Assembly: GCA_025058535.1 (NCBI GenBank)
Contig: JANXEL010000092.1
Location: 1-33,527, forward strand
Origin: Ignisphaera sp.
GTDB taxonomy: Archaea; Thermoproteota; Thermoprotei_A; Sulfolobales; Ignisphaeraceae
Length of the DNA stretch: 33,527 nucleotides
Reading direction: 5' to 3'
Every line of letters starts with the position of its first letter. Position 1 is the first letter of the stretch. The notes under the pieces are model-generated. The model saw only the letters and a list, made by a program, of their open reading frames with translations, was not told where the DNA came from and did not search any database. The translations under genes and the position numbers were made by a program. Below are positions 23,378-31,361 of this stretch, piece by piece.

Positions 23378-23911
23378 CTAAAATTGATGACATTCGCGCT
23401 CTACTCTCTTCAAATCATCGTAATCATCAATATCCATAACACTATTCTTGGGATAGGTTATGTTTCTCCAAGAACCATATGATTTTTTAAACAGAGTTAT
23501 ACCTACAAGCTTTTCACCATCATTATTTACTACCAGTGTGACTACATTTTCCTCCGTTTTGAGAGCTCTATCGATAAAATCTATCAGAATCTTGTTATTT
23601 GTCATGTATATATCAGCTCCTACTACGAGTAGTGGCTTGGGAAACATTTCTAAGAGAAGAGCAAGATCATGAACAAGATCTTCTCCAGAGGTTTCTACAC
23701 ATTCTGCAATATAATGCTTATTTTTACACACGTGTACAGCATCAAGTGTTCGCTTAGACAAAGCTATTACTGTGTATCGACAAACAATTTCTATATCCGT
23801 TAACAGTTTTTCTATCAGAGGCTTTCCACACACATGTGTGAGGAATTTTAAAGGAGATCCAAATCTAGAGCCTCTACCACCAGCTAGAATTACGCAGAGA
23901 ATCTTATTCAT
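23378..23911 (-). CDS. cobY: CobY, GTP:adenosylcobinamide-phosphate guanylyltransferase
   Basis: The archaeal non-orthologous replacement for CobU guanylyltransferase, converting AdoCbi-phosphate to AdoCbi-GDP. The 177-residue MobA-like nucleotidyltransferase has the GTP loop LAGGRGSRFGSPLKFL near the N-terminus and VVGADIYM (metal aspartate). Late elements include KNSVMDIDDYDDLKRV. It has no kinase function. ATG 23926 opens the frame but carries the ribosome site within it; ATG 23911 has GGTGAC 4 nt upstream, so it is the start. It overlaps the cbiS end by 8 bp, so the two are translationally coupled. Confidence 0.88.
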   Translation of the reverse strand: MNKILCVILAGGRGSRFGSPLKFLTHVCGKPLIEKLLTDIEIVCRYTVIALSKRTLDAVHVCKNKHYIAECVETSGEDLVHDLALLLEMFPKPLLVVGADIYMTNNKILIDFIDRALKTEENVVTLVVNNDGEKLVGITLFKKSYGSWRNITYPKNSVMDIDDYDDLKRVERECHQF

Positions 23912-25013
23912 CAGTGTCACCTTCATTTATTTTATTAAATAATAGTGTGTAGAGAGACCCGAGAAGGGCTGACAACACATCATCGGTGTACAGTCCAGCG
24001 TCATCGTATTTCAATCTTCCTAATTTTTTCAAGCTCTCAATCCAGTACATGGAGAACATAGCTTTTGCCCCACCTACGTAAAGGGCCAGGGAAATACCTA
24101 TAAGTTCGTCGGCAAGCACCCTTACAGTATCGTTATTGTATTCAGTAGTTGTCAAACTTGGTATTGTGCCTGAAGAGCCGTGGATATCGAGCTCTCTAGC
24201 AGCTATAATAAAGCTCCATACATTTGGATCTTCTAAGATTTTATAGAGAATTCTCCTAGCCTTCTCAACAGCCTTCTCAAGTGGAACACCTGGCACTGGA
24301 GCTAATGCGTATATGTTCTTGAAAAGTGTTAATAGATCGTCTATGGAATATCCAGTGCAGTTCCTAAGTAGCCATTCGATACCATTTCTAATACCTGCTG
24401 ATACTATGGTGCTGTAGATCATTCTAGCTACACTATTTCCGATCGGTGTGATCATGCCTGAGAAGAGTATCTCTCCATCTGAGTTGAGCGGTCTTGAAAC
24501 GGCAATAGCGTCTGTAACTGTGCCTACAGCCCTGGACCGACACCTTAATAAAAGGTCGCAAGAGGCTGCAGTTTTGGCTTCCACAACCGTTTTTAAAAGA
24601 TCGATCATAGCTTCTTTTGAAAGCGGCGCGTCAACATATACAAGAATATTTATAGTTCCTACCTTCAACGGTTCATACAATGCGCTATGATTAATGCATA
24701 TAGGCGGCTCTAAGCCTATGGTCATCACAATCTCGCTTAGGTGGCCCTCTAAATGGAGGAGTTCATCCATCGATACAGCAGTTAGGAAAACTACTGCGGA
24801 ATCTATGTTGAGAGCGCTTAGGATTTCCTTGTAATATTCTAGTATATCATTTCTGTTAAAGCTGCTCTCTACATGCTTAAAGACGGCATGCTTGACGGAT
24901 TTAGAAGTGCTGTTGTGCATTGAAGCTATTTTTAGTGTTGATATGATCTCCACCGGTTTTGGAAAATCAATGACAATGGTATCTCTGTCAATTCTTCTTA
25001 TATTGAGGTACAT
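23904..25013 (-). CDS. cbiS: CbiS-type fusion: adenosylcobinamide amidohydrolase + alpha-ribazole-phosphate phosphatase
   Basis: A 369-residue two-domain salvage enzyme. Residues about 1-225 are CbiZ-like: SCDLLLRCRSRAVGTVTDAI and SGMITPIGNSVARMIYST; CbiZ removes the aminopropanol arm of adenosylcobinamide to give adenosylcobyric acid. Residues about 230-369 are CobZ/PgpA-like: VLADELIGISLALYVGGAKA and LYTDDVLSALLGSLY, a phosphatase acting on alpha-ribazole phosphate or cobamide phosphate. The fusion is known as CbiS from Methanopyrus. ATG 25013 has GTGATGAG just upstream. A decayed cobT-like gene ends 9 bp before it. It heads the working part of the operon cbiS-cobY-cobS-cbiB. Confidence 0.85.
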   Translation of the reverse strand: MYLNIRRIDRDTIVIDFPKPVEIISTLKIASMHNSTSKSVKHAVFKHVESSFNRNDILEYYKEILSALNIDSAVVFLTAVSMDELLHLEGHLSEIVMTIGLEPPICINHSALYEPLKVGTINILVYVDAPLSKEAMIDLLKTVVEAKTAASCDLLLRCRSRAVGTVTDAIAVSRPLNSDGEILFSGMITPIGNSVARMIYSTIVSAGIRNGIEWLLRNCTGYSIDDLLTLFKNIYALAPVPGVPLEKAVEKARRILYKILEDPNVWSFIIAARELDIHGSSGTIPSLTTTEYNNDTVRVLADELIGISLALYVGGAKAMFSMYWIESLKKLGRLKYDDAGLYTDDVLSALLGSLYTLLFNKINEGDTDE

Positions 25014-25022
25014 AGCTGCTCA

Positions 25023-25555
25023 TCACAAGCAGTTTATATCAGCTGTGTGTAAATTTTTCAATTCTTTTGGCGCTAGATCTGCCTGTGGCAATGATGCTAT
25101 AGTATTATTCACACCAACGTTACTCTCAATGGAAGAAGCACCCTTAATATAAATTCTATAGTAGATAAGCTTTAAAGGAGGTACTGCGTGTGTTATTCTC
25201 TGCTTTACATATGCGTCACAGCTGATAATTAAGTAAGGTATATCCACAAGTTTAAATACAAGTTTAAATTTAGATACCACTTGGGTTAGAAAGGTAGACA
25301 TACAACCAAAAGCTGTGATCATCAACTCTAACACCCCAGATTTTCCAAAGACAGATGCTCAACACCTAAGGTAGGTGTGTATAGGGTGCTATTTAACTTG
25401 GAACTGGAAGTGTCTATACTGGAAACTGTCGAAATCTTTGTCGATGAATTAAAATGCAGTAGATGTATCTGAATTTTAATATGAGGTTTTTGAGTTGCAC
25501 TAACTATTAACTTGACAAGGTCATCACAATCTGAAGCTTTTAAACCTTTGATCAT
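25023..25555 (-). pseudogene. cobT: Decayed cobT-like gene
   Basis: Two overlapping minus-strand frames, 25328-25555 and 25023-25334, resemble successive parts of archaeal CobT (nicotinate-nucleotide:lower-ligand phosphoribosyltransferase, the TIGR00303-type). The first has SSIDTSS and LYTPTLGVEHL, close to the SSIETT and YTPxxDVE blocks. The second has VDIPYLIISCDAYVKQRI, close to the IP-V-DAG-xVKPKI block. A shift is needed at about 25330 to join them. A tandem 12-bp duplication lies in the middle. The C-terminal two-thirds with the GGTxM region is absent. Together about 180 of the normal 340-350 residues remain. It precedes cbiS on the same strand, as a real cobT would. Alternative: two unrelated chance frames. 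Confidence 0.5.
25246..25269. repeat. Tandem 12-bp duplication inside the cobT remnant
   Basis: ACAAGTTTAAAT occurs twice head to tail (25246-25257 and 25258-25269). It encodes a doubled FKLV in the minus-strand frame. Removing one copy gives a better match to the CobT segment before IPYLI, suggesting replication slippage after decay began. Confidence 0.6.
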
Positions 25556-25567
25556 GCATGAAACCGC

Positions 25568-25581
25568 CTGTACCAGTACAG
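25568..25581. promoter_or_regulatory. Inverted repeat CTGTACCAGTACAG
   Basis: Perfect 6-bp arms with a 2-base centre, between the cobT remnant and thiC, in the divergent promoter region. It may be an operator for thiC or the cobamide operon, but could be chance. Confidence 0.3.
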
Positions 25582-25733
25582 ATTAGCCGCATGGTAGTGG
25601 AGGTGGAAATGCTAATAAGCTTATATTAAGGCATTTTGGCTGTAATTCTATAGAGTTAAAATTAATAATTCTATATTTTAAACGTTAATGTTATTAAGGT
25701 CTCTTACCTATCAATAGATGGCAGATGCTGGTA

Positions 25734-25739
25734 GAGGTG
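25734..25739 (+). promoter_or_regulatory. Ribosome binding site deciding the thiC start
   Basis: GAGGTG lies 6 nt before TTG 25746. The in-frame ATG 25725 lies upstream of this site and has a poorer one. Confidence 0.5.
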
Positions 25740-25745
25740 CCTATA

Positions 25746-27068
25746 TTGCCAATCAAAAATATTGACGATGCGATACTCAAGGATATATCGGTTGAAGAGG
25801 GGGTCGAGGTTGAATTCCTCAAGAGAGGGATAATGCATGGTAGAATAATTCTGCCAATGAATGTTAAAAGAAATCGTGTAAAGCCTATAGCTATAGGAGA
25901 AGGGCTTAGAACTAAAGTTAATGTAAATATTGGGACAAGTGGTAGTGTCAGCGATATAGATATGGAAGTCGAAAAAGCTAGGGTTGCCGCAATCTACGGT
26001 GCAGACACTGTAATGGATCTAAGCACCGGTGGTAATATAGATGAAATTAGAAGATCATTAATTGAAGCGTCCAGGCCTTTACCATTTGGAACAGTGCCCG
26101 TATATCAGGCTTGGATTGAAGGTGTAAAGAAATATGGAAGTGCAGGAATACCTTCTGACTGGTTTATATCTACAGTTGAACAACATTTACGGGACGGAGT
26201 AGATTTTATGACCATACATGCAGGTATATCGAAAGAGCTCGCTAAAAAAGCGATCAAGAGCATGAGGATTATGCCCATAGTTAGTAGGGGAGGTTCTATG
26301 ATTGCAGTTTGGATGCTTGAAAATAACGAGGAGAATCCCTACTTGCAGCACTGGGACTACTTGATTGAATTATTCAAGGAGTACAATGCCGTAATAAGCC
26401 TTGGTGACGCTCTTAGACCAGGGACCGTTGTCGACGCTTTTGACGCTCTCCAGATAGAGGAGCTCGTGAATAACGCAAAGCTTGCAAGGGACGCGGTATC
26501 AAAAGGGGTTCAAGTAATGATCGAAGGTCCTGGGCACATGACTTTGGAAAAGATCGCTGCAGATGTAAAACTTATGAAGAGTTTGAGTGGTAGAGTCCCA
26601 TACTATGTTCTTGGACCACTGGTTACAGATATTGCTGTAGGCTACGATCATATAGCAGCGGCTATAGGTGCTGCGGTAGCAGCAGCTAATGGTGCTGATA
26701 TAATCTGCTACCTAACACCATCGGAGCATCTCTCCCTTCCAAACGTTGAACAGGTTAAGGAGGGCTTAATAGCTGCCAAAATAGCGGCACATGCAGGAGA
26801 TCTTATCAAGCTTGGTGAAAGGGCTGTCAAAAGAGATATAGATATGAGTTTAGCAAGAGCCAGACTTGATTGGAATACTCAGATAGCTTTAAGTTTTGAT
26901 AGGGAAAAGGCCAGAAGTATTAAGACTCAATTTGGAGAAACTGAGAGAAGCTGTTCAATGTGTGGGCAGTATTGTGTATTCATACTTTTGGAAAAGTATT
27001 TAGGGAAGCGAGAGGGTGTAAAGCTGGATGATATTTTAGCCAGAGTTCTGAAAGGTGTAACATTATGA
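25746..27068 (+). CDS. thiC: Phosphomethylpyrimidine synthase ThiC
   Basis: Radical SAM enzyme rearranging aminoimidazole ribotide into HMP phosphate, the pyrimidine of thiamine. The 440-residue product has [60 protein letters not shown], and [17 protein letters not shown]. These are all diagnostic of ThiC. The C-terminal cluster is CSMCGQYC (C-X2-C-X3-C), one residue shorter between the last cysteines than in the bacterial C-X2-C-X4-C form, as in some archaeal enzymes. TTG 25746 is preferred over ATG 25725 on ribosome site grounds. Its stop overlaps the next gene by 4 bp. Whether other thi genes exist cannot be seen. Confidence 0.94.
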   Translation: MPIKNIDDAILKDISVEEGVEVEFLKRGIMHGRIILPMNVKRNRVKPIAIGEGLRTKVNVNIGTSGSVSDIDMEVEKARVAAIYGADTVMDLSTGGNIDEIRRSLIEASRPLPFGTVPVYQAWIEGVKKYGSAGIPSDWFISTVEQHLRDGVDFMTIHAGISKELAKKAIKSMRIMPIVSRGGSMIAVWMLENNEENPYLQHWDYLIELFKEYNAVISLGDALRPGTVVDAFDALQIEELVNNAKLARDAVSKGVQVMIEGPGHMTLEKIAADVKLMKSLSGRVPYYVLGPLVTDIAVGYDHIAAAIGAAVAAANGADIICYLTPSEHLSLPNVEQVKEGLIAAKIAAHAGDLIKLGERAVKRDIDMSLARARLDWNTQIALSFDREKARSIKTQFGETERSCSMCGQYCVFILLEKYLGKREGVKLDDILARVLKGVTL

Positions 27069-27586
27069 ACTCATGTAAGCATTCAGATTTGTGTATGTGG
27101 CTATGGAGTGTATGGGTTAAAACCCCTAAGCTCAATAATAATGACATCCTGATAGTATCTGCATGCCTACCGTATGTAAATAGGGAAATATATGAAAACT
27201 TATCCAACAGGAAACAAACTCTATTTGCATGTCCTGAAAGAGAACCGGCTTCATATTATGGGAAAATTGCAAGTATTATAAAATCCTCTAAGCCGAGGAC
27301 TATAACCGTTGCTACAATTGATGGAAGTCCTCACTGTTTTCAATTGCATGCAGCAGTGAATGAGGCAGTATATATAACCGGAGAGGAGGTTGATAGGAAG
27401 CATTATGTTATTGTTGATGGAGAAAAGATTGTTGAGATATCACCAGACAGTGTAAGAGTTGCGAGATACTTACATTTAGTTGAAAAGCTGATAAACGCAC
27501 ATCCTGAAATACTGGAGGAGCTTAAAAAACACAGCCTAGAGTACATCGAATCGCTTAAAAATAGAAGAGAATTAAAGGAGCTGTGA
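27065..27586 (+). CDS. Unknown protein translationally coupled to thiC
   Basis: A 173-residue soluble protein whose ATG overlaps the thiC stop by 4 bp, so it is translated with it. Two cysteines at the N-terminus (C4, C10) are followed by a Trp-rich stretch, then [15 protein letters not shown] and [20 protein letters not shown]. An alpha/beta middle follows with [20 protein letters not shown] and [19 protein letters not shown], then a Glu/Lys-rich helical tail. The Cys and His residues in ACPE and SPHCFQLH could bind a metal or iron-sulfur cluster. I do not recognise the family. Coupling suggests a role with ThiC, such as cluster delivery, but that is inference. Confidence 0.65.
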   Translation: MNSCKHSDLCMWLWSVWVKTPKLNNNDILIVSACLPYVNREIYENLSNRKQTLFACPEREPASYYGKIASIIKSSKPRTITVATIDGSPHCFQLHAAVNEAVYITGEEVDRKHYVIVDGEKIVEISPDSVRVARYLHLVEKLINAHPEILEELKKHSLEYIESLKNRRELKEL

Positions 27587-27713
27587 TTGATAAATAATAA
27601 ATAGGAGTAAAACTATTAATGTGCTTCCTCGTAATTGTATTATCTAACATCTATTTACAATTCTGCACCTGCAGGCAGTTCCAATCGGATTCAAATATCG
27701 TTATTTTACAAAA

Positions 27714-27723
27714 GATTTAAAAA
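27714..27723 (+). promoter_or_regulatory. TATA-like element of the btuFCD operon
   Basis: GATTTAAAAA lies 35-44 bp before ATG 27758. Transcription would start near 27743, well inside the longer open frame starting at 27635, so this supports the short btuF start. Confidence 0.5.
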
Positions 27724-27757
27724 GAACTCTCAGAATATAGGGTTAGGGTATCCACAT

Positions 27758-28825
27758 ATGGATCACAAATATTCAGTAGCACTAGTAGCGATGCTTATAG
27801 TTGGAGTATTGACTGGTTATCTAGCAGCGGTAATGGTATTTACTCCTAGAGCTACAACTGTGGTAGAGACTGTAACGATTGTGAACACTGTAACGAAGCC
27901 CATTGAACTTAAAAGGGTGTCGGTAATCGATGCCTTTGGAAGATTAATAGTTTTTGAGAAAACACCGTCCAGAGTAGTATCCCTTGCTCCAAGTACAACT
28001 GAAAAGATTTTTGCCCTTGGCCTTGATGAAGTAGTTGTTGGCGTGGATTCTTACTCCAACTATCCGCAGAGAGTTCTAGAGCTTGTCAATGCAGGTAGGA
28101 TCACAGTAGTCGGAGGCCCATGGACACCAGATCCAGAGAAAATCATTGCGCTAAAGCCAGAGCTGGTCTTGATGTGTAGAGGCGTAAGACCGCAAGAAAC
28201 TCTCTATCCAAAGCTTGAAGAAGCTGGTATAAAGACAGTATTTCTACTTTGTGATAATGCTAAGAATCTATACGATATTTTTAGCGATCTTCATGTAATT
28301 GGAACAATATTTGGCGTCGAAGAAAAAGCTAAATCAATTTCAAATGAATTAGAGAGGAAGGTCAGTGAAATCTCGCTGAAATTAAAGGAGGCTAATGTAT
28401 CAAAAAGAAGAGTGCTTGTCCTCATAGGGCCACCTTCATGGGGTATTTACAGCGTTGGTGGGGATACATTCATTGGGTGGTTGATAAATTCAGTAGATGG
28501 TATAAACATAGCAGGAGTGTATAGTGGATGGCCACGGCTAGATTATGAATTTATACTTCACAACGATCCTGAGGTAATAATAATTACGGCACACGGTATA
28601 GATCCTAAGGAGATATACAAAGAACTGTCAAATACGCCGATCGCTAGGACATCTGCATGGCTAGAGGAGAGAGTATACCTCTTTACAGATGAGGCTAATG
28701 ATGTACTCAGTAGACCAGGACCCAGGATAGTTACAGCACTAGAGATACTTGCTCATATACTACATCCGGAAGTATTTGGAGAGCTTCAGAGAGTCGATGT
28801 GTATAGAGTTACAGAGGCAACGTGA
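27758..28825 (+). CDS. btuF: Corrinoid/metal-chelate ABC transporter substrate-binding protein, BtuF-like
   Basis: Extracytoplasmic binding protein, 355 residues. An N-terminal membrane anchor (about 6-28, VALVAMLIVGVLTGYLAAVM) is followed by a Thr/Val-rich linker (about 30-50), typical of archaeal surface proteins. No lipobox cysteine is present, so it is tethered by the anchor. The type III binding-protein fold follows with SVIDAFGRLIVF, VVSLAPSTTEKIFALGLDEV, LKPELVLM and VYLFTDEANDVLSRPGPRIV. The ligand could be iron chelate or corrinoid; the cobamide genes nearby favour corrinoid. The frame extends upstream to 27635, but the TATA position and the absence of family features there favour ATG 27758. 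Confidence 0.78.
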   Translation: MDHKYSVALVAMLIVGVLTGYLAAVMVFTPRATTVVETVTIVNTVTKPIELKRVSVIDAFGRLIVFEKTPSRVVSLAPSTTEKIFALGLDEVVVGVDSYSNYPQRVLELVNAGRITVVGGPWTPDPEKIIALKPELVLMCRGVRPQETLYPKLEEAGIKTVFLLCDNAKNLYDIFSDLHVIGTIFGVEEKAKSISNELERKVSEISLKLKEANVSKRRVLVLIGPPSWGIYSVGGDTFIGWLINSVDGINIAGVYSGWPRLDYEFILHNDPEVIIITAHGIDPKEIYKELSNTPIARTSAWLEERVYLFTDEANDVLSRPGPRIVTALEILAHILHPEVFGELQRVDVYRVTEAT

Positions 28826-28858
28826 ATAGAATGTAGTGATGGCTAGGGCGCACACTCA

Positions 28859-29956
28859 ATGGCTCTAGAACTCTATAGAATATCTATGAGGCGTTTTTTA
28901 ACAGTATTTTCATCTCTATCTATTGTACTCCTATTCATGTTTGTACTATCTCTCTCAGTAGGCTCTACAATGGTTAACCCTATTGAAGTTTTCAACAAAC
29001 TTTTGCATAGCTTAATTTATAAAGCAGTAAATACCCTAGGGATACCACATGTTCTAAAACCTGTAATTGAAACGGATAGAGTGTACAGTGTAGCCACACT
29101 TAGACTTGGAAGAACTATAGCGGCTATTTCGACAGGCGCTCTTTTAGGTGTTGCAGGACTTCTTATGCAGACAGCCACTAGAAATCCTCTTGCAGAACCA
29201 TACATACTAGGACTTTCATCAACTGCACTGACTACCATTGCAATTGGTATAATATTGGTACCGAACATAATGATTCATAAATGGGCTCTAACGACAATAG
29301 CATTCATTGGAGCTCTCTTAGGATTTGTTCTAACCATACTTCTCAGCAGGCTAGCAGGTGGTACAAGTATTTCACTAGTTCTATCAGGTATTGCCATAAA
29401 TGCTCTTTTCTCCGGGATTTCCCACACGCTTCTCTATGTAGTCCAAAATACTATTAGGATGCATTACGTGTTTCTTCTTATGGGCTCAACATCTACCATA
29501 CTTTTAAATGATACAATCTTCCTTATACTACCTTTTGCTGCTGGAACCACAGCATCATTGCTTCTATTTAAGATACTGAATACCTTTCTATATGGTGATG
29601 AATATGCTAAACAGTTTGGATACAGCCCCAGCTTGGTTCTCATCATTATATCTGCCATAGCAAGTGTTTTGACAGCATCAACAGTGGCTACAGTTGGTAT
29701 TGTTGGGTTTGTGGGGCTGGCTGCGCCACACATATCTAGGCTTTTAGTTGGTACAGATCATAGATTCTCATTACCAATTACAGCTATGATTGGTGCTATG
29801 ATAACTACTATAGCTGATGTAGTTGTCAGAATCATATCCCTGTTATCTGCAGGTTTGGGTGAATTGCCACTAGGGGTTATCACCTCTACAATTGGTGCAC
29901 CATTTCTAGCTTATCTAATTATAAAAAGGATGAAGGGGCATGAAGATAGTTATTAG
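28859..29956 (+). CDS. btuC: Corrinoid/metal-chelate ABC transporter permease, BtuC-like
   Basis: FecCD/BtuC-type permease of 365 residues with about ten membrane helices. Conserved pieces include RLGRTIAAISTGALLGVAGL, then LMQTATRNPLAEPYILGLSS, SGIAINALFSG, and the cytoplasmic coupling loop VGLAAPHISRLLVGTDHR. A C-terminal ELPLGVITSTIGAPFLAYLI matches the family. Length is normal. The ATG at 28859 lacks a clear ribosome site; a GTGATG lies about 23 bp upstream. It is 33 bp after btuF and overlaps btuD by 17 bp. The substrate is inferred from the cobamide genes nearby. Confidence 0.88.
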   Translation: MALELYRISMRRFLTVFSSLSIVLLFMFVLSLSVGSTMVNPIEVFNKLLHSLIYKAVNTLGIPHVLKPVIETDRVYSVATLRLGRTIAAISTGALLGVAGLLMQTATRNPLAEPYILGLSSTALTTIAIGIILVPNIMIHKWALTTIAFIGALLGFVLTILLSRLAGGTSISLVLSGIAINALFSGISHTLLYVVQNTIRMHYVFLLMGSTSTILLNDTIFLILPFAAGTTASLLLFKILNTFLYGDEYAKQFGYSPSLVLIIISAIASVLTASTVATVGIVGFVGLAAPHISRLLVGTDHRFSLPITAMIGAMITTIADVVVRIISLLSAGLGELPLGVITSTIGAPFLAYLIIKRMKGHEDSY

Positions 29957-30743
29957 AGATTTGGAGATATGGTACAATTCCATAAAGGCACTAAGTAACA
30001 TCTCTCTAGAGATTGTAGATGGAGAGCTTACCTTTGTTATAGGTCCCAATGGCGCTGGTAAATCAACGTTGCTAAAGGCAATTTCATTAATAGTACCACC
30101 AAAGTGGGGTGTGATATACATTGATGGTCGCGATGTCAAGTTGTATAGTGTTAGAGAATTAGCAAAAACCATAGCATATGTTGCTCCGCACATATCTAGG
30201 TCCATACCGTCAACAGTATTAGATTACCTTATGACAGCTAGATACCCTTATACAAGTTTCCTACAATTCAAAGAAGATAAAACTGACTTAGAAGTAATTG
30301 ATAAAGTATCCAGACAAATGAATATAATTCATCTACTTAACAGAAGACTTGATCAGCTAAGTAGTGGTGAACTTCAAAGAGTTGTAATAGCTAGAGCATT
30401 AACACAGCAACCTAAGATAATTTTGCTAGACGAACCATCAGCCTTTCTAGATCTTCGTTATAGACTTGAAATCCTGGAGCATATAAAAAACATTACAAGA
30501 ACGGAAAATTTAATAACCATTATAGCCATACACGACCTCTACTTAGCTTCGCTGTATGCAGATAAAATTATACTGCTTTCCAACGGTTCTATAGCAGCCT
30601 GTGGCAATGTGGAAGAAGTCTTGAAGGAAGAAGTTATAGAGAGGATATATGGTGTTAGAGTGGAATTGCTGGAAGTAAAGGGTAAACGTATTATACTACC
30701 AGTAGAGCCCCTAACCCTATCTACCCCTCAGCAAAATACCTAA
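29940..30743 (+). CDS. btuD: Corrinoid/metal-chelate ABC transporter ATPase, BtuD-like
   Basis: ABC ATPase of 267 residues energising the BtuC permease. Walker A is GPNGAGKST (35-43), the signature LSSGELQR (140-147), and Walker B IILLDEP with the catalytic glutamate E165. The switch histidine is in IAIHDLYLA. The Q-loop glutamine usually found in YVPQ is not seen here; the segment reads YVAPHISRS (80-88). The ATG is preceded by AAGGGGC. The gene overlaps btuC by 17 bp, so the operon is btuF-btuC-btuD. Confidence 0.9.
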   Translation: MKIVIRDLEIWYNSIKALSNISLEIVDGELTFVIGPNGAGKSTLLKAISLIVPPKWGVIYIDGRDVKLYSVRELAKTIAYVAPHISRSIPSTVLDYLMTARYPYTSFLQFKEDKTDLEVIDKVSRQMNIIHLLNRRLDQLSSGELQRVVIARALTQQPKIILLDEPSAFLDLRYRLEILEHIKNITRTENLITIIAIHDLYLASLYADKIILLSNGSIAACGNVEEVLKEEVIERIYGVRVELLEVKGKRIILPVEPLTLSTPQQNT

Positions 30744-30991
30744 TTAGATTAATACATAGGTTTCACAAACATCACACTCACACGGAATTTTGGTAGTAGA
30801 ATTCAAAATATAGGATCTTCATTACACTTATGGCAATCACGATGCTTTACTAACATTGCATATGATATCACTACACTACATCACTATCGGATGTTTAGCG
30901 AAAGTCTTTTCTAACCCCTCTAAACAAGTATGCCGTATGATTACTGAGTTTTGAAAGAGTGTTATGGTTAGGCATTAGGTGGTAAAACGCC

Positions 30992-31360
30992 TTGCATGAG
31001 GGTGTACCTATCCACAGAGTTCAACAGATAAAGCTAAATAATATCCTTCCACCACTTCATGGCAATATCACTCTTAGAATTGTGAACAAATCTTCGCTAA
31101 ATGAAAGTATATCAGAGGATGAATTGGCTGTAATTGCAGCAGTTATAAGGATGCACATATATATGAAGAGAGGAAATGGGGAGGATCTCAATCACAATGA
31201 CTGTCATAATAATCCTTGTATAGACTCTAAATGGCTAGTAAAATGGATACTTGAAACTGCGGATAGTGACCCGTTAAAGTACAATGCCAATGGTTTTAAC
31301 GGTAAGATAAGGCTAATTGACAGTGAATATGAAATTCCCACATTTACGCATTTAGTATGA
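30992..31360 (+). CDS. Small orphan protein
   Basis: A 122-residue protein without a confident family. Residues about 38-60 read ISEDELAVIAAVIRMHIYMK, a pattern like the helix of small OadG/biotin-decarboxylase gamma-type subunits, but no membrane segment or biotin site is present. A His/Asn/Cys stretch (NHNDCHNNPC, about 68-77) follows and could bind metal. A TTG start follows GGTGGT with about 8 nt spacing. The preceding 248 bases hold no gene or clear RNA. The stop lies 1 bp from the convergent Lon-like gene. Confidence 0.55.
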   Translation: MHEGVPIHRVQQIKLNNILPPLHGNITLRIVNKSSLNESISEDELAVIAAVIRMHIYMKRGNGEDLNHNDCHNNPCIDSKWLVKWILETADSDPLKYNANGFNGKIRLIDSEYEIPTFTHLV

Positions 31361-31361
31361 A

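Noticed and set aside
25591-25629. 12-codon leader peptide frame with a GGAGGTGG site before thiC
   Set aside because: No attenuator structure or repeated codons are visible, and such control is not established for archaeal thiC.
27670-27705. T-arm-like GGATTCAAAT near 27690, possible tRNA
   Set aside because: No paired T stem, anticodon arm or acceptor stem could be formed around it.
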